A stretch of DNA of 64,000 bases from Rhynochetos jubatus (Eukaryota; Chordata; Aves; Eurypygiformes; Rhynochetidae). Every line of letters starts with the position of its first letter. Position 1 is the stretch's first letter. The notes beneath the pieces are model-generated. The model was not told the origin of the DNA, searched no databases, and saw only the letters and a list, made by a program, of their open reading frames with translations. Location: NCBI GenBank assembly GCA_027574665.1, contig CM050666.1, positions 4,216,001 through 4,280,000 of the forward strand, written 5' to 3'. The position numbers and the translations under genes are program-made. Positions 1-9,665 of the stretch are shown one piece after another.

Positions 1-219
1 GATGTAACACTAATTGAGGGCGGGAGTGCTGGATCAAGAGTTTTGGGGGGAGACACACACCCCCCAGTTTAGACCTCATAAAAGTGGGGATGCAGTTTGT
101 GACAAACAGTTGTGTCCAGCTGATGTGCTTTCCTGTGTGTCAGTGGACCCAAAAGCATAGGAGGCAATAAGCCTGAAGAAAATAAGCCCACCTTTTGGCT
201 TGTTCTCCTCCATCTGCAG
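1..219. other. Unique sequence upstream of a candidate exon
   Basis: No gene or known repeat is seen. A run of six G (45-50) and a run of six C (60-65), nine bases apart, could form a short GC hairpin. The last 25 bases are pyrimidine-rich and end in CTGCAG, which reads as a splice acceptor for the next entry. Confidence 0.4.
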
Positions 220-332
220 CCCCGCTGTCGGATGGGGAACAGCAGTGCTCCCAGCTATGTCCCATCAAAGCAAGGGAGGATCAGCCTGTCCCTGGCGTTA
301 ACGCTGCAAGAAGAAAACGGGATCCAGACCTG
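220..332 (+). other. Candidate internal exon, unassigned
   Basis: A pyrimidine-rich stretch ending in CTGCAG (214-219) is followed by 113 bases and then CTG|GTGAGT (donor at 333), so both borders fit the vertebrate splice consensus well. Two of the three frames are open across the segment. One contains an ATG at 232 and begins MGNSSAPSY; the other reads PLSDGEQQC onward and ends on a whole codon. I recognise neither peptide. No partner exon could be joined to it inside the window, so it may be a non-coding exon or a chance pairing of splice-like signals. Confidence 0.22.
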
Positions 333-888
333 GTGAGTCATGGCGTTCCTGTGCCTTCCTTGACATTCTCTAAGGAAAACAAAACTAATGAACAGTTGTG
401 GATCACAGATCTTCATTCAGTTAGCTCTTGGGAGTCAACCTCAGCCACAGGGCTGCAGCCTCGGCGGTAGAAGGGATGGTGCCGTTCCCGTGCAGCGCCC
501 TGGTGTGATGAAATCCTGCCCAGCACCGCTCAGCTGGGAGCAGAGAGTGGCTCCCCAAGCGCAGCCCTGCCCCAGGCATCATGACAGCCCTTTGCAATGT
601 GCCCAGGACAAGAAACACCAGCAAACAGCAGAGACACTCCAGTGCAGCTGTACAAAATTACACTGCAGGGGAGGAGGGTGGGGAAATGAAGAACAGCCAT
701 ACATCCTCCCTCGGACAGGACTTGGTTTACACTGCTCCACTGAGGGTTTGTTTGCTTTTATACTAGGTTGTATCCCAGCATTGGGTGCTGTATGTGAAAA
801 CGTGACCTGGAGCGGGAGCTCAGTGGCTCATGGTGTTGCTGGTCCACTTGCCTGAGCTCCGGCAAGGACCCAACATGGAAGCCTTGAA
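333..888. other. Unique sequence, no gene seen
   Basis: Several short frames overlap on both strands without any recognisable domain. No interspersed repeat was recognised. Confidence 0.5.
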
Positions 889-951
889 GTCTCTCTCTTT
901 CTTTCTTTGACCTCTGCCTCTCCCTTCCCCCCTTCCCCCCTTCCCCTCCCA
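889..951. repeat. Polypyrimidine tract
   Basis: This is an almost pure C/T stretch, interrupted once near 909-915, with mirror-like blocks of CCCCCCTT. It is low-complexity sequence. The complementary kind of tract (purine-rich) follows about 65 bases later at 1014-1070, so the two could pair as arms of an imperfect inverted repeat. Confidence 0.75.
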
Positions 952-1013
952 AGGTGCTTTTAATCCCTTCAGTTAATGTGAAATTAGGATAATGAGTCAA
1001 AGAGAAGAGAGGA

Positions 1014-1070
1014 CTGGGAAAGGGGCAGCGTGGGGGGAAGGGGGGAAGAAAAGAAGATAGAAAGAAGAGA
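1014..1070. repeat. Polypurine tract
   Basis: This is a G/A-rich stretch with GGGGGGAAGGGGGGAAG followed by AAG/AGA blocks. It mirrors the pyrimidine tract at 889-951 on the opposite strand and has G-runs compatible with triplex or quadruplex folding. Confidence 0.75.
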
Positions 1071-1440
1071 CATTCTTCTGACAGATAATTAGGGAGATTG
1101 GTTTACCAGCCAGGGACTAATGCTGGCTTCCCAGCTCAAACAGTCCCTCGTGGCTCATTTTGTGACTTTAATTTCTAAGGGGTTTCTTAAGCAGGTGCCC
1201 TGTGACAGGTAGTCAATAGGGGACTTCTGGCTGAGCACCAGCGCCTCTTCAGAGAGGTCAGATTCGGAGGTCAGAGAGCAAGGCCCAGGGAGGTTGGCGG
1301 GTCAGGAGCCATCACGGTGACAGATGAACCTTAAACGTGTTCGCTTCTCTTGAGCCCTCCCTGGCAGAGCAGCAGTGCTGGCGTCTCTCGAGGCTGGCCC
1401 CCTCTTAGCAAAGAGACGTTCCTGTTCATCTCCCACTCGC
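1071..1440. other. Unique sequence, no gene seen
   Basis: No coding frame or known repeat was recognised. The last 30 bases (near 1412-1440) weakly resemble the start of the unit described in the next entry, so that repeat may extend further left. Confidence 0.45.
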
Positions 1441-1570
1441 ACCTCTCAACTGCTCTTCATTAGCCAGAGGATAGGGCTTGTTCACAGCCCTGGATCCGAT
1501 GCTGAGAGGGTGCTGTCTCCATACCTCTCAACTGGTCCTCATTAGGTAGAACAGTCCCCTTTTGTCCTGC
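1441..1570. repeat. Unrecognised dispersed repeat, copy A
   Basis: Two tandem units of about 82 bases each carry the core CTCTCAACTG followed by a TCATTAG box (cores at 1442 and 1524). The same layout recurs at 29310-29435 in the same orientation. The clearest stretch, 1505-1546 against 29375-29416, is ungapped, and I count 34 identical bases of 42, including CTGTCTCCATAC. I do not recognise the family; it does not read as CR1 or MIR. It could be an old transposon relic or a duplicated regulatory element. Confidence 0.5.
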
Positions 1571-2929
1571 ATGAAGCCCCCTTTGTTTCTCAGCCACAGC
1601 GGGGCTGCGAGAGCAGAACCTGATACAAAACAATGCAGCATTATTTAGCCAGAGCCTCAAGTCAAGGAGAGAGCAGTGTTTCGGGAAGCTCTTGCTGGCT
1701 TGTGTGTGCATGTGTAAATACCCACATAGTCTCGCCTGTCCTCCCTGCTCTGTGCTTGGTGCTTCTTGCTGGAGTTTCTACCTGGAGTTCACACTGTCTT
1801 CCACCAGCTGACATTGCAGGACCCCTCCAAGAAAGTATTTCTAAGGTGGTGTCACTACAAGGATCCCCTTCCTTTGATTTTTCTTCTGGCAGGGGGGAGC
1901 AGCTTTTATTCTGCTTCTCTGTTCTGGGGAGACTCGGCGCTCCCCCCTTTCCTCAAGCGGTTTGTGCGGGGTCCCCTGCTCTGGCAGCATCTCCCTGCTT
2001 GGTGTGGGGGATCTGTGACCATTGTGCTTTGCTTTCACCCCCCCCGGGCTGCATCCCTACTGCCAGCAGCGGACGTTGCGTTGGCTGGAGCCTGATTACT
2101 CATTCTGTCTGAGATTTCTTTCAGATTGAGGATAATGATGGCAAAAAAGAAATTAATTTTCTTTATAATTGGATTCCTGCTTTTCCCTGAAGAGCTGATG
2201 TCTTTTTAAAAAGCAGTGTCTATCACCTCTGTGTTGGTGGCTGCAGTGCTGCTGCAAAGTGGTATCACCATAGAAGTGTCTGGTAGGTTATAAATCGGGT
2301 GGCAGAATTAAATGCTTACATGCCTGGAGTGCCAAGGTCGGGTCCCTGATCCCATTAGCCACTTCTTTCGCCTAGAAACAGCTGGAGCAGAGCTAAGCAT
2401 CAGCTGCAAAATGCCTCATTCAAGTGGAAACTGCAGAGGCAAACTGAAAAGAAATGAACACAACTGTTGTGCTTTTGGGTCCCATCCACCCCAAAAAAAG
2501 CGAGAGGACTGGGATTAAACAGTGTCAGACCCAAGAAAGAAAACAAAGCCTGATTTTTTGGAGCAACTGGGGAGCCAAAGTGCTGCTTGCAGTGAATAGT
2601 GTTTGCAAAATTAAGATCATTTTTAAGTTTAACATGTGTTGGAGAAAAAAAAAAGAAAACCCAATGTAGATGAAGCCACAGCAGAGCTTCATAGAAGCAG
2701 GAGTGAGGACAAGGAGCTCATTGTCCACGTGCCAGTGATCCAGAGAGAGGAACTCCTCTGTCCTATGCAAGAGTCTAAATACGAAAGCCCTCTGTAAATC
2801 CAACCTGATTTGTGAGTTAATTGGAGTGGGGAAACCAGGACAGCGGTATGGAGAAACAGGGCTTTGTGGGTTTCCTGGTACACCTCTGCCAAAGAGATCC
2901 TCCTTCATTTGGATAATGTTTCTGTGGCC
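1571..2929. other. Unique sequence, no gene seen
   Basis: Overlapping short frames on both strands lack recognisable domains. The sequence is mixed, with a C-run near 2037-2046 and an A-rich patch near 2645-2660. No interspersed repeat was recognised. Confidence 0.5.
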
Positions 2930-3130
2930 TGCGGGGCAAGCGTTCACACCGACATCTCTGTGCCAAGACTCTTGCGTCATATTGGTCAAGGTTTATTTTG
3001 ATACAACCGCAGACGGCGTCGCGTGTTGCACAACGGCCGAACTAACATTTCGGCCACCTTGGGAAGCCCTTGCTTGGTGACCTTGAGCCCTGCCACCGCA
3101 TCCGAAGGGCGCTGTGGGAACTGGAGTGAT
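2930..3130 (-). other. CpG-dense block with retroelement-tail-like minus strand
   Basis: About 15 CpG dinucleotides were counted by eye in roughly 200 bases, close to the number expected from base composition, whereas the flanks are strongly CpG-depleted. It holds a perfect 7-bp inverted repeat, GGCCGAA (3035-3041) and TTCGGCC (3049-3055). Read on the minus strand, the inverted repeat containing GGCCGAAATGTTAG is followed by AATAAA (complement at 2993-2998) and TTGACC. This resembles the 3' tails of Penelope-like retroelements, which often carry a CGAAACGT-type motif before the end. No GIY-YIG endonuclease frame was found upstream on that strand. A small unmethylated regulatory island is the alternative. 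Confidence 0.3.
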
Positions 3131-4777
3131 GGCTGTAGTTCCGTACCTACGTTCTGTTGGGTACTGGATCTTCCCACCCCATTGTACGTTTTAATTCTAT
3201 GCAACCCATGCAGAGAAACTGGTACAGGCCTCCCGTGTGTGACTCAGAAAGTGGTGACACACGCAGGGTTGGATGTCTCTGGCAAGCAGATGTTTCAGTG
3301 GGCAGCTAAGAACTGGGGGGGGGGCGGGGAGAGTTTTTCTTGTAGGAATCTCCAGCGCTGCTTGCAGAACGGCTGGAAATTCTGCCCAGTGGCCTGAGTT
3401 GTACCAGGTTTGGTCACAGGCCGGTGCCCTGCTTTCATTTTGTGCTCCCCCCATGCCACCTTGCTGGTGGGTGGGTTTTTTGGCACTGCTAAAGCGGCTT
3501 GCCCAGGGCTCGCTGCACCTACAGCAGGGTGGTTGTCCCAGGAGGGTAGCAGGGCATCTGTGTGCAGATGCCATAGCAGGGTGGGACTTTCAGTCATGCA
3601 GCTGAGGGGCTTGTGTTTTGTTTTGAACCGTAAATATAACACAATTGTGTTTATATAATGTAATTATGTGAGATGCTGTATATGAGTTTTAAATAGAATA
3701 AGGATTAAATTTAGCCTCTCTTTTTCTCCTCCCATTGATTTTGCAGAGATAGGCTTGTGTTTGAAAGACTTCTCACCCTCGAGTTTACCGGACTCTGTAC
3801 TGCATGATCTCATTGCTAGTATCTCATTCTTTCTCCACCCTTCCCTCCCGGTGTTTGCTATCCTGACTGAAGATGAGACATAAGAAGTTAAACAAACTTT
3901 TTAAAGACAGGGAACGCATCATCCGATGTGTTTATGCAGTATTAAACACAACAAGATCATTATCTGGAGACACTGGAGACCAGATTCACATTGGATATAA
4001 ATGAGCAGAGTTCCCATCAAGTACAAGATTTACACCAGCGTAGAGTTTGGCGCCAGGGTGTATAAAGATGAGCAAGAAAAAAAAAATCCGTTTTTCAGAC
4101 TTGTACTTTTAAGCATGCAAACACTTCTTATCATTCTACATTTAGAAAGTGGGGAAAAAAAAAATGGAAAAAAGAAAACAAATAGGTTGAACGTAATCAC
4201 AAGAGCAAACTTTCAAATACTAACTAATTTGTATTTTTAAACCTGACTTGGTTCTTTTCCAGCCAGCAGCAATGTGATGGGCCCTATGACTAGGTCTCAA
4301 TTTCCGCACTTTTTGGAGGTCAGCAATTGGAATTTGCCTCCTAAAATGAGTTGAAACAGTATCTGGGATTCAGACCCAAGTACCAGTGATGCAGAGGGTT
4401 ATGGAGACTGTGCTTTGTCATAGGGGATTTTAGGAGAAGCGTTTCCTCAGCTTCAGCTGAGGTTGCTTTGAAGTTTCCGTTGTGATCCACAGGTCCTGGG
4501 TTCTCTGCAGTAAATGATTGTAACTTTATGCTTGGAGGCAAATCCTTGGGTCACCTGAGCCAGCTCTGTCATAAACAGCACTTCATGTTTTCAAGGCTCT
4601 CAACCAGCAACATCCTCTCAATACCACTTTGATAAAGTGGTTTTTGGTTTCCAGACAGGGTCTCTGAGGAAGAAGTTCACAATCTGTCAGAGCAGGATCC
4701 CAACTCAGGGCTGTTACTCTGCAGATGCTTTCATGCTGCTGCTTCTGCTTTTTCCATCCAATTGGTCCTTCTAGCCT
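3131..4777. other. Unique sequence with one G-run
   Basis: The stretch 3315-3329 is ten G, one C and four G, a potential quadruplex. From about 3610 to 4240 the sequence is AT-rich with A-runs at 4078-4086 and 4155-4164. No gene or interspersed repeat was recognised. Confidence 0.5.
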
Positions 4778-4873
4778 CCTTCTAGTGGAAGGTGTCCCTG
4801 CCCATGGCAGGGGTGTTGGAACTGGATGGTCTTTAAGGTCCCTTCCAACCCAAACCATCCTGTGATTCTGTGA
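4778..4873 (+). mobile_element. CR1 LINE, 3' tail fragment
   Basis: The segment reads TCTAGTGGAAGGTGTCCC, CCCATGGCAGGGGTG, then GGTCTTTAAGGTCCCTTCC and ends in the worn 8-base CR1 terminus TGTGATTCTGTGA. This is the canonical CR1 3' untranslated end in plus orientation. The match stops abruptly near 4778, so it is a strongly 5'-truncated insertion of under 100 bases. No target-site duplication is expected for CR1. The text is close to the modern consensus, so it is not among the oldest copies. Confidence 0.93.
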
Positions 4874-5492
4874 CACCACAGCCATGCTTGTAAGAAATTC
4901 CCTTCCTTTATAGTGTATAAATACCTTCTCTATTGAACAGCTGAGGGAACTGGGAAGGTGAGGTTAAACCAGAGACACTTGGAGGAAGAGAAAGAGGCGG
5001 GATGGTTTGACCTCATGCCTGGCCCTGTGTACATGACCTGGAGCATGTCTGAAGTGTGCTGCTGATCAGGTTGGGCTAATGTAAAGGGGGACAGAAGGGC
5101 ATCATGCCCCATCAGCTCTGCTCATAATTTTGTGCCTGCAGGGTGATGGAGTAACCTTGGCCATGGGAGGCAGGAACCCTGCTCCTGTTGACCTTCCCTT
5201 GCTCTTCCTTAGTAGTGTCCTAGGTGGCTTAGATGATGATCGCTTGGAGGAGGACTGGAAAAATTCTAGTTTCTCAAGAGTTAGAAGACTCACCTCATTT
5301 AAAAATATTTATTTCCCAACTCAGATATCTAATATTTCCAGTGCTGAAAACATTAATAAAGACATTAACAACTTCTTTAACACTCTGAATCTGATTTACA
5401 GTTGAAAATCAAGGCAAAGTGAGATTTTTGGTAGGCTCATAGGTCTTTCTGCAAAAAATAAAGTCATAATGTCGATTTTTAGTCTCTTAAAT

Positions 5493-5508
5493 AAAAAAAA
5501 AAAAAAAA
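5493..5508. repeat. Poly(A) tract, 16 bases
   Basis: It is preceded by TTAAATA and followed by TGTGAGAGAGAC. No retroposed gene or SINE body is evident upstream, so it is treated as simple low-complexity sequence. Confidence 0.9.
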
Positions 5509-8500
5509 TGTGAGAGAGACACTTTTGGAGGAAGAAATTGACCAGCCAGACAAAGTTTTGGTCATATCTTATCTGCAGTTCCCTACATCCTGGAGGAATC
5601 TTCCAGATGGTTTTTTTCTTTTACTGGTCCTTCACTCATATTTGTGAACTAAGTACAAGTATGAACTACTTCCAACTCTAAGAAGGCTGGTACATATATG
5701 GGGAACTTGAGCAGGCAACAGACAGAAATAGTTTTTATTCTAACGTGGATCCAAGGCTTAAAGTAATCTGTACACCCTGAAGACCTCTCTGTTATCTTGC
5801 TGTTCCTTCAGGAGAGGATTGCCATTGCTTCCTGGCAGCAGAGGTTTGATGCACAAATGAAATCTGAATAATTTCCCATGTTGTTAGACCTGGAGCGGTG
5901 GTCTCCCAGCCCTTGTAAGGTTTAAATTGGTGGATGGACTGGCACTCACACTATTCTTGATTTATCAAGTGTACATGACATTTATTGGTTTAAACTTGGC
6001 CCATGCTGGGTTTGAAGCCCCTGTTTATTTCTGAAGACGGGGCAATGCTGTGGTTGAATGGTGCGTAAGTCAATGCCCATTTTTGCCATTCGCACTGTTC
6101 GTGGTCTCTTCCGTTACTCCCTTCCAAGACTCCCTAACTCCATGCTAATTGGGTGCTGGCTCCAGGCTTTCTATTTTAATACTGTTTGATGATAATAATC
6201 ATTCCCGCAGGATGAATGGTTGAGAACAAAGACAGGAAACGTCCCCCTGATTAGATAGAGGCAAGGGAGCTATTGGAGGAAAAAAACAAATGACAAAAAT
6301 GACAAATGAGGGTCCTGTAACTTCTGCCATCCTCCTGGGGCATGTGGAAGGGCCTGCAAGGATACGTGAAAAAGAACATAATTCACTGGTTTGGCAAACC
6401 ACATGCTGGAAGTCTTCAAGTATCATCTCCATCTGCAAACAAAGGCTAGCTGGAGAGATAAGGCCAGGCAGCTACCAGAACTGAGCTAACGGTGACCTTT
6501 CCTATTGCGTTAATGCTATTACTGGGTAAGAGGGGATGAGGCAACACTCAGATGTAGGTTTAGGTGATGAACAAGACACGAACTACATCTACAGTGTATT
6601 CTGGTGCAGACTTGAGCACTAATGGGAGTCTGACTTTGTTTCATGTTGACTTTTGTCAATGTAAGGCCACGTCCAGGCCAAGCTTGGTGTGCTCCTTGGG
6701 AAATGCTAGAGAAGATAAATGGGCCTTGCTGTTCCTCAGCAGTGACCCATATGTGTACACATCTGCAGAGTAGATGTTTTGGATGCAGTCTATCTGACTT
6801 CTCAGTTTCTGAGTAGATCTACGTTTACCTAGATACTACTGGATATTTGCAGGATCCTAAAAGAGCTTGCAGGTCTTTTCCTGCCAGGGCTGGAAGGTTC
6901 TGCAGGAGCCTGCATTGGGCTTTAGGTGTCAATCCACGCATAAAAACATGAGTACCTGGAGCTTGGACTAGGTAGGTCTCAACCCTACTTCCTGGCCAGG
7001 TACCAGAGTCACCATTAAGATCTAGTTCTCTTTGGTCTTTTTTCTTTCTCCAGGTAAAGAAGTGCTCTGCAAACTGGTCAAGAGCAGCCTGGTATTTCTT
7101 GGGGGAAATAATCAACAAAAACAAACTCTTTGACTTTAGTCAAATTGTTGTCAGAATATTGGAGTTTCTTAAAAAATGGAAAGGTTTTTATTTGCAGTGG
7201 TTGAAAACTGGGTGGGAGCTGGAAGTACAGGGGAGCTGGACCTGATTAGCCCCAAGTCCCCACATGCTGTTGTGTGTTTCAGTGGTGGTTTTGTTTGTTA
7301 AACTTTGTTTCAGCTAATTCTATTCCGTGCTAGTGTTCAGAGCATTGCCTTGGTTTTGTTTATGATCGTTACGCACTGAGGATATGAACAGAGTATGGAC
7401 ATCCGTGCGAAGCCTCTGAAAGCGGGGAACTTGGGCTGGAGAGGACTCTGAGGTACCCAGGGAGTTTGACACTTCTGTGGCTTGGTAAAACATCTGAAAG
7501 GTTTTCTGAAGCTTAATGAAGCATAAAACTCCTTACTTTGTCACTGTTTTCACTGTAATAGAGGCAAAAACCTGACCTGGAAAACAGCACTATGTCTTGT
7601 TATCTCTGGTGTTTTCTGGCCTGCTCCTTACAAGACCCGTTGAATAAAGGATTACTGTGGTTCTTGGTGATGTCTAGGTTTGAAGCCAATAGAAATCTGC
7701 CAAAAGTAAATGGAAATATTCTGACTTGTATACCTCCAGGATAAAGTACATTTTGTAATGCAGCAAGGTTTTGTTGATGGCATTTTTGAAAGGGAGAATA
7801 ATTTTTTAGGTGTGCTTTTATAAAAACAAGTCTTCCATCTGTGTTTAGTGATAATTTACAACTGCTTTCTTAAACCTGTGCTGTGAAATAAATTAGGGAC
7901 ACGCCTGGAAAATACTGGGTTGGCTTAAACATGCTGCAGAGCCTTTTTAGTTTCTTTTACCCCTTGTTTTTAAATGTGATGATTTAGAGTGTTTGATCTC
8001 TGAATGTTGCAATTTTTATTAGCGTTTGTTTCCAGTTGTGTGTTTTCCCGGTAATCAGTTTATGGAACCTTTCACCTCTAGATCTCCACCTCCAGTGTCA
8101 CGTGCATTGCTCAGTTCCAGCCATCTGGCTCTTCTCTCCCACCACTGAACAAGTGGGGGTGTCACAGTTTTCTAAAAAGGGAGAACAAACACTTCTGCAA
8201 CCATTGCTACTTGGCAGCTTTGTTGGATGGCCTCAGCAGGGTCAAGGACTAAAAAACTGCAGAGTGACCTACTGGTCCCTTTCTAGATAGGATGTTGCAG
8301 CCTGGGACTGAGATGTACCAAGTTGCTTAAAGGCTCTGCCAAGCAGATCAACCTAATGTGTGATTCTGGTTTTAAATCAGATATTTTTCCTTCCTTCCAC
8401 CTTTGGAGGGTCTAGTCAATCAAGATGTGGCTTCAAACCACTCATTTCAGAATCAGTCAGATCTGTCTTCCCCATGTTGAGACAAGTTCAAGATCTGTTA

Positions 8501-8985
8501 GGAGTTCATAATGTGCACAGGCAATGGTCAAACAGCTGGACTTCTGCTTTATGAAGAGCTGGTCTGACTTCAGGGAGAAGGTTTTTAGAAGGTCTCCGAA
8601 GTTTATAAATCTCCAATAATTTATGCTTATTCTTTATTTCCAGTAGAAACACTACCAAAAGCGTTCCACTGTCACTCCCTTGTACCTTCATATATGTATG
8701 AGAAGGACACTGTTTCTGAGTCCCAGTAGACCACGCCACTTCAGTACTCCTGTACTCTGTGCCAGATCTTTTGGTCAAGAGCCTGCTTTTCCCAGAATGC
8801 TGTACCATCAGCTCTTGTGTATCCCAGATGAGCTACCACTTAAGCAAAGTGCCATTCCCTCTGTAAAAAGGGAAAAGCTATAATTTGGTTTAAGCAGACA
8901 CAGCTTTGGGGCTTGGATTGCTCTCCGAAAGCACGGTCTATGGTTCTGACCTTAAATAGGCTCCGTAACATGTCGTTCCAGCCTC

Positions 8986-9004
8986 TGTGTGTGTGCGCAC
9001 GCGT
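8986..9004. repeat. Alternating purine-pyrimidine tract
   Basis: Nineteen bases alternate without a break, TG repeats passing into CGCACGCG. Such tracts favour left-handed (Z) DNA. No gene start is evident nearby. Confidence 0.8.
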
Positions 9005-9619
9005 TGTTAACTGTTTCCATGTTTTTGACAGATGGCTTGGTGTACCTCGCAGCGAAGCCAACATCCTGTTGAACAAACAATGAGGAAAGAGGAGGGAGGA
9101 AGAATGGGGTGTGGGAGAGAACACAGGATGCCATTTACATTTTTATTTATGCAAGCGTTGGACTTTTTTTGAAATATTGTGTATGTGGAAGACTGAAAAT
9201 TGGGGAGAAAATGGAACTTTGAGTCTTCATTTATGAGGAGTCTTCAAAGAGAAGACTTCTAAACCTCTCTCCAGAGACTGAGAGTTGTCAGTACTCTTAT
9301 TTGTACTGACATCATGGGGAGTCATGTCATTGAATGAATGGAGTTACTGGGTTATAAGTCTTTTGTAAGGCACTCTGTCCATCAGGCCTTGGCTGTGGTG
9401 TTTCTCTGGGAGGAGCTTTGAAGGTTTGGGCTGTACAATTTTTTGCTTTCAAGGTTTTATGCGCATATCTGGAATGTAGCTCTAGTTGGGCTTCATCTTT
9501 CAGTAAATTGCTAATTGACCCCTTATGCCATGACCCCAGAGTTGCCATCCATGGTCCTCCATACGCTTTGACAAGAGCAGACGTTCTAATACAAGAGAGA
9601 GAGGTGTTGTTTCCTTTTG

Positions 9620-9665
9620 GTCAGAGCACTGGACTGGGACTTGGACTTCAGTCTGCAGGGTGAAC
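9620..9665 (+). mobile_element. Possible MIR-like relic
   Basis: GTCAGAGCACTGGACTGGGA followed by CTTGGACTTC resembles the 5' part of MIR-type SINEs (GGTTAGAGCACTGGACT, then the tRNA-derived B box). The resemblance fades quickly downstream and the B box itself is not convincing. It may be chance. Confidence 0.3.

Larger units (their letters stand above)
4874..9619. other. Long unique stretch, no gene seen
   Basis: There is no recognisable coding domain or interspersed repeat in nearly 5 kb. Landmarks are a 16-base A-run (5493-5508), a perfectly alternating purine-pyrimidine tract (8986-9004), and a 21-base sequence at 8526-8546 that recurs exactly at 31506-31526. Confidence 0.5.
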
